Of a stretch of DNA of 64,000 bases, positions 25,184 through 32,395 are shown piece after piece. The position numbers and the translations under genes were made by a program. The notes under the pieces were generated by a model that saw only the letters and a list, made by a program, of their open reading frames with translations, was not told the DNA's origin and searched no databases. Positions within the stretch are counted from its first letter, which is position 1; the number at the start of each line of letters is the position of its first letter. This DNA is from Sulfuritalea sp. (GTDB lineage: Bacteria; Pseudomonadota; Gammaproteobacteria; Burkholderiales; Rhodocyclaceae). The DNA is taken from assembly GCA_023229685.1 (NCBI GenBank), contig JALNYT010000001.1:1-64000 (forward strand). The letters run 5' to 3'.

Positions 25184-26134
25184 ATGAAAAATCGCTTTAT
25201 CCGCCAGTGGCTGGACGTATTTCTGGCCGACCATACGCTGCGCGCCAACTCGCTGATCATCACCATCTACGGCGATGCGATTGCGCCGCACGGAGGCACC
25301 GTGTGGCTTGGCAGCTTCATCAAGCTCGTCGAGCCGCTGGGGATAAACCCGCGCCTGGTGAGAACCAGTGTGTTCCGACTCTCCAAGGAAAAATGGCTGG
25401 TCTCGGAACAGATCGGTCGCAAGAGCTACTACAGCCTGACCGCTACCGGCCGCCGCCGTTTCGAACACGCCTACCGGCGAATCTACGACGATCCGCGCCA
25501 ACAATGGGACGGCGCCTGGCAAGTCGTGTTCACCGGCGGCGGCATACTGGCTCCCGCGCAGCGCGACGCTCTACGCCGCGAACTCCTCTGGGAGGGCTTT
25601 GGCGTCATTGCGCCCGGCGTACTGGCGCACCCTTATGCCAACGACGAGGCGGTGCTCGACATCCTGCAGAGCACCGGTACTCACGACAAGGTGGTGGTGA
25701 TACAGGGCCGCACCCTGGGTGCGCTGTCGAGCCGGCCGCTGCAGAAGCTGGTGCGTGAATGCTGGAACCTCGACGCCGTCGCCGAGGACTACAAGCGCTT
25801 CAGCGACTGCTTCCGCCCCGTAACGCGCGCCATAAGAGCCGCTCGCGAACTCGACCCGGAGCAAGCTTTTTGTGTGCGCACGCTGCTGATTCACGAATTC
25901 CGCCGCGTCCAGTTGCGCGATCCGCAATTGCCCAGGCAGTTGCTGCCCAACGACTGGCCCGGCGATATCGCCCGCCAGATATGCAGCGAGCTCTACATGC
26001 TGACCCAACAGCAGGCCGAGCACCACCTCGCCAACGTCCTCGAAACCGCCGACGGGCCCTTGCCTGAGGCGGCGCCCTATTTTCAGCTGCGCTTTCGTGG
26101 AGCCACTGCGGCCGAGATCAAGGCAGAGGCATGA
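25184..26134 (+). CDS. PaaX-family transcriptional repressor
   Basis: A 316-residue regulator with an N-terminal winged-helix domain (RANSLIITIYGDAIAPHGG... to LSKEKWLVSEQIGRKSYYSLT, residues ~20-85), the central PaaX domain and the C-terminal PaaX_C region. Known members repress phenylacetate genes and respond to phenylacetyl-CoA or a related CoA ester. Divergent placement next to the PaaA-like gene suggests that gene is its main target and that the inducer is an aryl- or acyl-CoA (inference). The start is ATG at 25184 behind GGAAGG. It overlaps the next gene by four bases (ATGA). Confidence 0.88.
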   Translation: MKNRFIRQWLDVFLADHTLRANSLIITIYGDAIAPHGGTVWLGSFIKLVEPLGINPRLVRTSVFRLSKEKWLVSEQIGRKSYYSLTATGRRRFEHAYRRIYDDPRQQWDGAWQVVFTGGGILAPAQRDALRRELLWEGFGVIAPGVLAHPYANDEAVLDILQSTGTHDKVVVIQGRTLGALSSRPLQKLVRECWNLDAVAEDYKRFSDCFRPVTRAIRAARELDPEQAFCVRTLLIHEFRRVQLRDPQLPRQLLPNDWPGDIARQICSELYMLTQQQAEHHLANVLETADGPLPEAAPYFQLRFRGATAAEIKAEA

Positions 26135-27453
26135 GCCGGAACACTCTGCACATCGGCATTGTGGGCGCCGGCCCCTCAGGCTGCTACGTCGCCGACGCCC
26201 TGGGGCGAAAACTTTCCGGCGCCCGCATCGACATTTTTGACCGTTTGCCGACCCCTTTCGGCCTGCTACGCGGCGGCGTCGCGCCGGATCATCAGGGCAC
26301 CAAGAACATCGCACGGCAATTCGAGCGCACGCTGGGCAAGGACGACGTGCGCTTTCTGGGCAACGTCGCCATCGGTCGCGACATTTCCTATGAGGAGCTC
26401 AAGGCTGCCTATGACGTGCTGGTCATCACCATCGGCGCTCTTGAGGATCGCCGGCTCGGCATCCCCGGCGAGGATCTGGACGGCGTGTATGGCTCGGGAC
26501 AATTCGTGGCCTGGTACAACGGCATTCCCGACGGCCGCGCGCTCGAACCCAGGCTCGACGGAAAATCGGTCGCGATCATCGGCAACGGCAATGTGGCGCT
26601 CGACGTTGCCCGCCTGCTGGGGAAGACGCGCGACGAACTGGCGAGTTCGGACCTGTGCGCCCATGCCCGCGCCGCGTTCGAGTCCGCTCAGATCGAGGAC
26701 ATCTGGCTGATCGGTCGCCGCGGTCCGCTCGAGGCGAGCTTCACCACCGCCGAACTGGCGGAGTTCGGCGAACTGTCGCGCGTGGCCACGCTGGTCGATC
26801 CGGCGCAATTGCCGCAAGCCTTGCCGGACGAACTGAACGAGGAGCAGAAGAAATTGGCAGGGAAAAACCTCGAGGTGCTTCGCGGCTATGCCGCACGCGG
26901 CGAGCAGCTCGGGCGACCGCTGCGCATTCACTTCGTGTTCCGTGCGGCGCCGGTGGCCATACTCGGCGAAGGCCGTGCGCGGGAACTGCTGCTCGACAAG
27001 ACCCGTGTCGAAAACGGCCGCGCAATCCCCAGCGGCGAGACCTTCACGATTCCTGCCGACACCGTGATCAGCGCCGTCGGCTATCGCAGCACGCCCTTCC
27101 CCGGCCTGCCCTTCGACGAGGCGCGCGGCATTGTCGCCAACGAACACGGACGCGTCGAACCCGGCGTCTATGCGGCAGGCTGGTGCAAGCGCGGTCCGCA
27201 GGGCGTGGTGCCCGCCAACCGGGCCGACTCGCTGGCGGTGGCCGAGCTGATCCTGGCCGATCTCGCCGACCACGAGGCAGGCGGCAAACCAGGCGGCGCG
27301 CTGATCGACGCCCTGCTTGCCGAACGCGGCGCGCAGCTGGTCGACTTCGCCGGCTGGCAGAAGATCAATGCGGTGGAGGTCGCCGCCGGACAGGGGCGGC
27401 CGCGCGAAAAACTGGCTCGACTGGAAGATCTGCTGGCGGCCGCCGCAGGCTGA
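26131..27453 (+). CDS. FAD-dependent ferredoxin/adrenodoxin reductase family protein (FprA-like)
   Basis: A 440-residue flavoenzyme that would move electrons from NAD(P)H to a ferredoxin. The N-terminal FAD motif is GIVGAGPSGCYVAD, followed by PFGLLRGGVAPDHQ, a hallmark of adrenodoxin reductase/FprA. The NADP motif is IIGNGNVALDVARLL with IGRRGPLEASFT, and the C-terminal FAD contact is AGWCKRGPQGVVPANRADS. It overlaps the paaX-like gene, so the regulator and reductase share a transcript. It is the likely electron donor for the divergent diiron protein, although no ferredoxin gene is adjacent. Confidence 0.87.
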   Translation: MSRNTLHIGIVGAGPSGCYVADALGRKLSGARIDIFDRLPTPFGLLRGGVAPDHQGTKNIARQFERTLGKDDVRFLGNVAIGRDISYEELKAAYDVLVITIGALEDRRLGIPGEDLDGVYGSGQFVAWYNGIPDGRALEPRLDGKSVAIIGNGNVALDVARLLGKTRDELASSDLCAHARAAFESAQIEDIWLIGRRGPLEASFTTAELAEFGELSRVATLVDPAQLPQALPDELNEEQKKLAGKNLEVLRGYAARGEQLGRPLRIHFVFRAAPVAILGEGRARELLLDKTRVENGRAIPSGETFTIPADTVISAVGYRSTPFPGLPFDEARGIVANEHGRVEPGVYAAGWCKRGPQGVVPANRADSLAVAELILADLADHEAGGKPGGALIDALLAERGAQLVDFAGWQKINAVEVAAGQGRPREKLARLEDLLAAAAG

Positions 27454-27477
27454 CCACCGCTGTTACCGCCGCGCCTT

Positions 27478-28380
27478 TCAGGCTGCCATCTGGCGCGGCC
27501 AGGCGGCGACGCGCTCGTGGTAGCGCGCCCGGTACAAGAGCCGCTGGCGTTGCGGTCCATCGACAAAGGTCGAGCGGTCGTGCAGCACGTTGTTGCAGAC
27601 CAATCCCATGCCAGGCTCCAGACGTCCGTGCAGGGTCCACGCCGTCGGCGCCGCAAGCAGACGAGTCAAGGCCGCCACCGCCGCCTGCGTCGCGGCATCG
27701 CCGCGCCATTCGATGCTGATGGTGCGCGCCGTGTAGCGCATGTGCAGAAAGCCCTCGCCATCCACCGAGAAAACCGGCCCGGACTGGGCAGCGCGCGCGA
27801 CGCCGCTCTCGTCCATGCGCGGCGGGATGGTCATGACATCGGCCTGGGACAGGGCGCGGATGTAGTCGGGATTCTGGTCGCGCAGCAGGATGTAGGCGAT
27901 CTCGTGGTCGAGCAGCTGGTTCTCGCCGCCCGACTCGGCGCTCTGCACGCAATGCAGCAACACGCTGCGCACGGTGCGTTCCGGCAGGTTGTAATAGCCG
28001 TCGGTGTGCCACTTGATCGGCTTGTCGGTGTAGGGAATGAACTCCCGGCGTTCGCCACGCTGTTCCGCGCCACGCACCGAGATCGGTGAAATCGCGTCGT
28101 CGTCGGTCAGCCAGTGGCTGTCGAGGCGATGCAGGCCCAGTTGGGTGCCCAGCCGACGCGGAATTTCCTTGTCCGGATTGCCGGCGGTATTGCTGGAGTA
28201 GATCGCCATGTTGGTCGTCGCGCAGCGTTCCAGCAGCCGCTCAAGCTCCGCCGCCGTCAATGCGCGAGGGTCATCAAGGGCCACCAGAATATCCTCGACG
28301 CGGCGCGGTGCACTGTCGAGCTTGCGCTCGCGCCACCGCTGATAGCCGGCTGCGTCGTCGAGGTCGAAGGGACCGGGCAC
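27478..28380 (-). CDS. TauD/TfdA-family Fe(II)/2-oxoglutarate-type dioxygenase
   Basis: A 300-residue enzyme of the TauD superfamily. The facial triad is His125, Asp127 (IKWHTDGYYN) and His267 (NNVLHDRSTF), followed by Arg residues for co-substrate binding (QRQRLLYRARYHE). Family members hydroxylate small molecules such as taurine; the substrate here is not readable. The start is GTG at 28380, four bases after the upstream gene, and it is the last gene of the satellite operon divergent from dsr. That context suggests a role linked to sulfur metabolism, for instance on an organosulfur compound (inference). Confidence 0.82.
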   Translation of the reverse strand: MPGPFDLDDAAGYQRWRERKLDSAPRRVEDILVALDDPRALTAAELERLLERCATTNMAIYSSNTAGNPDKEIPRRLGTQLGLHRLDSHWLTDDDAISPISVRGAEQRGERREFIPYTDKPIKWHTDGYYNLPERTVRSVLLHCVQSAESGGENQLLDHEIAYILLRDQNPDYIRALSQADVMTIPPRMDESGVARAAQSGPVFSVDGEGFLHMRYTARTISIEWRGDAATQAAVAALTRLLAAPTAWTLHGRLEPGMGLVCNNVLHDRSTFVDGPQRQRLLYRARYHERVAAWPRQMAA

Positions 28381-28384
28381 GAGA

Positions 28385-28996
28385 CTACTCCTGTGCGCTT
28401 GCCGCGCCGCGCCGCGCGGGCCGACTTCCGGCTTGCGGATGAAACAGGCCCGCCAGGGTTTTCTCGAGCGCCTTGATGGCCTCGGGCGATTCGATTTCCA
28501 TCACCTGATCGACCGCCCAGAGACGATCCTTCTCCGGCAGGATCTCCTTCAGGCAGGCGGCGAAACAACGGCGAAAACCGAAGTCCGGCCCGCTCTCGGT
28601 GTAGCCGTGATCGCCATACTCTGCGCCGCGCTGGTTGAACAGATCGACAAAGTGCTGCCGGCACTTGCCCGGCGTCACATCGACCAGCAACATGTCGCGA
28701 TTGTCCTCGATCGCTTCGGCCATGCGCTGCGCCAGCGCGGTGGTGAACTCGCTGCGCTGCTCGGCCGTAAGTTCGCGGTAGGCGATGCGATCCGCCGCAT
28801 GCGCGAGAAACACCATGAACTCGCAGACGAAGTCGAAGTAGGCATCACCCAGGTCGATATCGTATTCCGCCTCGCGCATGCGCTTGATCGAATCGATCGC
28901 CAGCTTCCAGCCCAGCATCGCAATGACACCGGCGAGTTCCGCCATTGAGCGTGGCTTGCCGCCGGCGTGGAAACTGGAGCGGATCCTAATGGCCAT
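28385..28996 (-). CDS. Protein of unknown function in dsr satellite operon
   Basis: A 203-residue, mostly helical protein without signal peptide or membrane segment. Conserved-looking parts are GDAYFDFVCEFMVFLAHAAD and DVTPGKCRQHFVDLFNQRG. Four Cys are spread along the chain, with no cluster motif. The C-terminus is basic and disordered. It lies four bases upstream of the TauD-family gene, so both are translated from one mRNA. No known family recognised. Confidence 0.65.
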   Translation of the reverse strand: MAIRIRSSFHAGGKPRSMAELAGVIAMLGWKLAIDSIKRMREAEYDIDLGDAYFDFVCEFMVFLAHAADRIAYRELTAEQRSEFTTALAQRMAEAIEDNRDMLLVDVTPGKCRQHFVDLFNQRGAEYGDHGYTESGPDFGFRRCFAACLKEILPEKDRLWAVDQVMEIESPEAIKALEKTLAGLFHPQAGSRPARRGAASAQE

Positions 28997-29033
28997 GGTT
29001 CATCTCATTCGAGCGTAGCGAGCTGACTAGTCA

Positions 29034-29070
29034 CCCCCGCCCGGGCGGGGGCCGGGGGGTGGGGGCACCC
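29034..29070. repeat. GC-rich palindrome in intergenic repeat
   Basis: An 18-bp perfect palindrome (cccccgcccgggcggggg, 29034-29051) is followed by a G/C-rich run to 29070. It resembles the REP-like intergenic boilerplate of betaproteobacteria. It sits between the unknown-protein gene and the DsrC-paralogue gene. Confidence 0.55.
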
Positions 29071-29088
29071 AATTGCCCTTGCCTGAAA

Positions 29089-29123
29089 GGCAAGGGAGGC
29101 TATTTTCAATAGCCTCCCTTGCC
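29089..29123 (-). terminator. Very strong hairpin overlapping the end of the DsrC-paralogue gene
   Basis: Sixteen-base perfect arms (ggcaagggaggctatt / aatagcctcccttgcc) flank a 3-base loop. One arm encodes the last codons (KGGY stop) of the DsrC paralogue. A third copy of cccttgcc at 29077-29084 allows an alternative stem. No U-run follows, so it may be an mRNA-stabilising or attenuating structure within the satellite operon. Confidence 0.65.
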
Positions 29124-29444
29124 CAGAGGCATGGGCAGACCACCGACCTTGCAACCCTCCTTGGCGGCGCCGCCATCGGGGAACAATTCGAACAACAGCG
29201 CACTGTCGGCCTCGGGCATGCCGCCTTCTTCCTGCAGGCCCTTGATCAGGTTGCGCATGTTCGGCGTGTGGCCGTCTTCCTTGTATCTCTCGCGCAGGAA
29301 ATTGACGACCTTCCAGTGCTGGTCCGTCAGCGTAATGCCGCAGGCCGCGGCGATGATGTGCACCGCCTCCTCGCTGAAATCAGGCTCCAGCAGGTAGCCG
29401 TATTCGTTGACTTCTTTTTCAACGCCGTTGATGGTGTAGCTCAT
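29106..29444 (-). CDS. DsrC/TusE/RspA-family protein lacking the terminal cysteine
   Basis: A 112-residue DsrC paralogue (DQHWKVVNFLRERY is the family core). DsrC ends with CysB and a penultimate CysA ten residues later. Here CysB is kept (Cys98 in KEGCKVGGLP), but the CysA position is Lys109 and the chain ends GKGGY. It therefore cannot form the intramolecular disulfide or carry the trisulfide of true DsrC; a complete DsrC is encoded in the same locus at 34.6 kb. Such variants have been grouped with the regulatory RspA type. The start is ATG at 29444 with AGAGGAGA upstream. A regulatory or decoy role in sulfur oxidation is inference. Confidence 0.85.
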   Translation of the reverse strand: MSYTINGVEKEVNEYGYLLEPDFSEEAVHIIAAACGITLTDQHWKVVNFLRERYKEDGHTPNMRNLIKGLQEEGGMPEADSALLFELFPDGGAAKEGCKVGGLPMPLGKGGY

Positions 29445-29531
29445 GGGGTCTCCTCTAACTGGTCACCGTTTCCCTTGGTGAAAGGGCTGGGGGATGGGTC
29501 ATAAAAAATAGATTTGATTTGAAGCAGGCCA

Positions 29532-30014
29532 TCAGGCCTTCTTCAAATAGAACTCGTGGACGCCGCGTCCCGATTCGTGTGAAAAGAGCAGAACGGCCGC
29601 GCCTGCCTTGGCCCAGGACGTGATGTCGTCCGCCGAGCCCGGGCAGTCGCTGACCAGTTGCAGCACCTCGCCGGCCTTCATGCCGTCCAGCAGCTTCTTC
29701 GCCTGCACGATGGGGCCGGGGCAGGACACGCCGCGCATGTCCAGCGTCACATGCGCAATCGGCGTGGCACTGGCGCCGCCCGCGCGCTGGATCAGGTAGG
29801 CAGTCTTGCGATCAGCCAGTTTCTCGCTGCCGAGCACGACATTTCCGGTCACTTTGGCCCAGGCAAAAAGATCATCCGCGGTACCCGGACAGTCGGAAAT
29901 CAGACGCAGGGTCTGACCGGGCTGCAGGTCGTCAATCAGCTTCTTGGCTCCGAGCAGCGGTGCCGGACAAGGCAGGCCGCTCACATCGAGCGTCACGGCG
30001 GCAACTTCAGACAT
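29532..30014 (-). CDS. Tandem TusA-TusA sulfur-carrier protein
   Basis: A 160-residue protein made of two complete TusA/SirA-like domains. Each has the sulfur-binding CPxP motif: Cys16 (GLPCPAPLLGAKK) and Cys98 (GVSCPGPIVQAKK). Each also has a matching DCPGTADD / DCPGSADD loop. TusA passes persulfide sulfur to DsrEFH and DsrC during sulfur oxidation. Single-domain TusA is usual; two in one chain could hand sulfur between sites or carry two persulfides. Start at ATG 30014 removes a non-homologous upstream extension and has AGGAGATT upstream. It lies in the satellite operon next to dsr. Confidence 0.88.
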   Translation of the reverse strand: MSEVAAVTLDVSGLPCPAPLLGAKKLIDDLQPGQTLRLISDCPGTADDLFAWAKVTGNVVLGSEKLADRKTAYLIQRAGGASATPIAHVTLDMRGVSCPGPIVQAKKLLDGMKAGEVLQLVSDCPGSADDITSWAKAGAAVLLFSHESGRGVHEFYLKKA

Positions 30015-30039
30015 GAGGAATCTCCTCGCTTGAGTGATG

Positions 30040-30666
30040 TCAGTCGCCGACGGCGACGACCGATTTATGGGGAACGAAAATGCCGCAGCCGAGCGCACGG
30101 TGCTCGCCCAGGCCGCTTTCCTGCACAGCCAGCGATTCAGCGGCTGCCAGACCATGCAACATCAGGCTGAAACCGCGCACCAGACCGGCCAGGGCGCGCA
30201 ATTCCCGCGCCTTGCCGGTAATCAGTTGCGGCTTCAGGCTGCGCTCTGCCAGCAGAGACGTGCAGCGCGCCAGAAACTCGATCTCGTCGTCCGTGCCGAC
30301 GCTGACGAAATGCGAATAGACCACGCCGCGGGCGGGAAACAACGGGCGAACACTGCTCGCGCCCACCTTCAGCGCAACGCCATCCAGATCGAGCCGGGTT
30401 CCCGTCAGAGAGTCGGCGCTGGCGCCACGGTGAATCGGCAGGCGCAAGACCAGGCGGCTGCGGCGGCCGACAAAGTGCACGCCATTGCCGCGGGCCAAGC
30501 CCGACAGCGGCAGGATGGCGGCCTCCGGCTCCTCATCGAGCCAGGGCAAGGCGCGGCGCACCGCGAGGGACAAGGCACTGGCGTGGTCGTCAGCCAGCGT
30601 GCCCTCTTCGAGCGAAAACACCACATCGATCATCCGGCTTGAAGCCTCTTCCGGCGCGTGACTCAA
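30040..30666 (-). CDS. Cas6/Cmx6-like protein in dsr satellite operon, no CRISPR present
   Basis: A 208-residue protein resembling type I-MYXAN Cas6/Cmx6: IDVVFSLEEGTLADDHASAL near the start, ALPWLDEEPEAAI, then RSRLVLRLPIHR and a late LARCTSLLAE segment. There is no CRISPR array or other cas gene in the window. Homologues of this kind occur near sulfur genes in some betaproteobacteria (from memory), so a function outside CRISPR is more likely. The start is TTG at 30666 overlapping the upstream stop; an ATG at 30633 is an alternative that begins at the conserved MIDVVF. An RNA-binding role is possible but unproven. Confidence 0.65.
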   Translation of the reverse strand: MSHAPEEASSRMIDVVFSLEEGTLADDHASALSLAVRRALPWLDEEPEAAILPLSGLARGNGVHFVGRRSRLVLRLPIHRGASADSLTGTRLDLDGVALKVGASSVRPLFPARGVVYSHFVSVGTDDEIEFLARCTSLLAERSLKPQLITGKARELRALAGLVRGFSLMLHGLAAAESLAVQESGLGEHRALGCGIFVPHKSVVAVGD

Positions 30667-30902
30667 ACTGCATCCCCTTCCTTGTCAGCCATGCCCGGCT
30701 GCGCCGCGGCCCAAGCGCACAGCACTTTGCCCCAGCGCGCCGCGGTAACCGGATCGACGTCAAAAATGGTGAAGCGACTGGCCTCGCGAATGCGCGTGCG
30801 CAGCAAAGGCATGCCACCGGCCTCGAAGATGAACTGCTGCAGTTCGATCTCCTGATTGCCGATGGGCACACGAAACTTGTCGAGCGAGGTAACGGTATCC
30901 AA
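30663..30902 (-). CDS. Small conserved-looking protein, first gene of dsr satellite operon
   Basis: A 79-residue protein with sequence FRVPIGNQEIELQQFIFEAG, followed by RIREASRFTIFDVDPVTAARW. It is soluble, with a single Cys. It may belong to a domain of unknown function found with sulfur oxidation genes, but I cannot name it safely. It starts with TTG at 30902 behind AGAAGGAAATCC and ends overlapping the Cmx6-like start by four bases. It is divergent from dsrA across a 186-base promoter region. Confidence 0.65.
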   Translation of the reverse strand: MDTVTSLDKFRVPIGNQEIELQQFIFEAGGMPLLRTRIREASRFTIFDVDPVTAARWGKVLCAWAAAQPGMADKEGDAV

Positions 30903-30992
30903 GGATTTCCTTCTAGTGTGAACACGGACTATGGCACCAGCGACGGGTCAACGGCCATCACCGGATTGGGGTGCAAGCATATAACTCTTTTG

Positions 30993-31020
30993 GGTAGGTC
31001 CAACTACCTCTCGGGAGTAT
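30993..31020. promoter_or_regulatory. Candidate operator upstream of dsrA
   Basis: A dyad ggtag-N6-ctacc (30993-31008) is directly followed by tctcgggag and sits about 80 bases before the dsrA start, in the shared gap with the divergent satellite operon. The tacctct heptamer fits the NarL/LuxR-type consensus TACYYMT. It could control one or both operons. The regulator is unidentified. Confidence 0.4.
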
Positions 31021-31088
31021 GGTTTGTGCACCGCACAGACTCCTAATATCCCTCAATCGAGTTACCCCCGACCACGAGGAGACAAACC

Positions 31089-32384
31089 ATGGCCAAGCCC
31101 ATGCACCCAACACCGAATCTGGATCAACTGGAAAGCGGCCCCTGGCCCAGTTTTGTCACCGGCCTCAAGCGCCTGGCCAAGGACAAGGATTATATGGTCG
31201 ACATCCTCGGCCATCTCGAACACTCCTACCAGACCCGCAAGGGTTACTGGAAGGGCGGCACGGTCGGCGTGCGCGGCTACGGCGGCGGCGTCATTCCGCG
31301 CTTCACCGAAATCAAGGACGAAGGCGGCAAGCCGGTATTCAAGGATGCGGCCGAATTCCACACCCTGCGCATCATGCCGCCGCCCGGAATGCACTACAAC
31401 ACCGCGACGCTGCGCCAGTTCTGCGACATTTGGGAAAAGCACGGCTCCGGCCTGATTGCCTTCCACGGCCAGTCGGGCGACATCATGTTCCAGGGTGCCA
31501 CCTCGGAAAACGTGCAACCGGCCTTCGACGCAATCAACGACATGGGCTTCGACATGGGTGGCGCCGGCCCGTCGGTGCGCACCTCGATGTCCTGCGTCGG
31601 CGCGTCGCGTTGCGAGCAGTCCTGCTACGACGAGGCCAAGGCCCACCGGCAGGTGCTCAATACCTTCCTCGACGATATCCATCGTCCGGCCCTGCCCTAC
31701 AAGTTCAAGTTCAAGTTCTCCGGCTGCCCCAACGATTGCATGAACTCGATCCAGCGCTCGGACATGGCCATCATCGGCACGTGGCGCGACAACATCCGCA
31801 CCGACGAGGTGCTGGCGAAGAAGTGGTTTGCCAAACACGGCATGAACGAGCTGGTCAACGACGTCGTTGCCCGCTGCCCGACCAAGGCGATGCAGATCAA
31901 GGAGATCAAGGACGTCCGCAAGGGCGACCATTTCAGCAGCGTCGCGCTCAATGACAGCCAGGCACTGGAAATCGACAACAAGGATTGCGTGCGCTGCATG
32001 CACTGCATCAACGTCATGACCGGCGCGCTGGCCACCGGTGTCGACAAGGGCGCGACGATTCTGGTCGGCGGCAAGCGCACCCTGAAGATCGGCGACCTGA
32101 TGGGCACCGTGGTCATCCCCTTCATGAGACTGCAGAACGACGAGGACTACCAGCAACTGGTCGACCTGGGCCAGAAAGCCATCGATTTCTTTGCCGAAAA
32201 CGCGCTGGAGCACGAGCGCACCGGCGAAATGATCGAACGCATCGGCCTGGTCAACTTCCTCGAGGGCATCGAGGTTGAAATCGACGCCAACATGGTCTCG
32301 GCGCCGCGCATGAATCCCTACGTGAATACCGCCGGCTGGGACGAAGAAGTCGCCAAGATCAACGCCAAAAAAGCCGCTGCCTGA
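31089..32384 (+). CDS. dsrA: Reverse-type dissimilatory sulfite reductase subunit alpha
   Basis: A 431-residue cytoplasmic siroheme/Fe-S subunit. With DsrB it oxidises sulfane sulfur delivered on DsrC to sulfite in sulfur-oxidising bacteria. The siroheme-[4Fe-4S] cysteines are in SMSCVGASRCEQSCYDEAK and FSGCPNDCMNSIQ, and an inserted ferredoxin segment contains CVRCMHCINVMTGAL. The oxidative direction follows from the operon: dsrEFH, dsrL and dsrN are present and dsrD is absent. It is the first gene of a 15-gene run; the ATG at 31089 is preceded by GAGGAGA. Confidence 0.97.
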   Translation: MAKPMHPTPNLDQLESGPWPSFVTGLKRLAKDKDYMVDILGHLEHSYQTRKGYWKGGTVGVRGYGGGVIPRFTEIKDEGGKPVFKDAAEFHTLRIMPPPGMHYNTATLRQFCDIWEKHGSGLIAFHGQSGDIMFQGATSENVQPAFDAINDMGFDMGGAGPSVRTSMSCVGASRCEQSCYDEAKAHRQVLNTFLDDIHRPALPYKFKFKFSGCPNDCMNSIQRSDMAIIGTWRDNIRTDEVLAKKWFAKHGMNELVNDVVARCPTKAMQIKEIKDVRKGDHFSSVALNDSQALEIDNKDCVRCMHCINVMTGALATGVDKGATILVGGKRTLKIGDLMGTVVIPFMRLQNDEDYQQLVDLGQKAIDFFAENALEHERTGEMIERIGLVNFLEGIEVEIDANMVSAPRMNPYVNTAGWDEEVAKINAKKAAA

Positions 32385-32395
32385 GGAGATTGAGC

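Noticed and set aside
30040..30666. Cas6-like protein taken as sign of a CRISPR-Cas locus
   Set aside because: No direct-repeat/spacer array and no other cas gene occurs in the window; the neighbours are sulfur-oxidation genes. Reported as an orphan family member instead.
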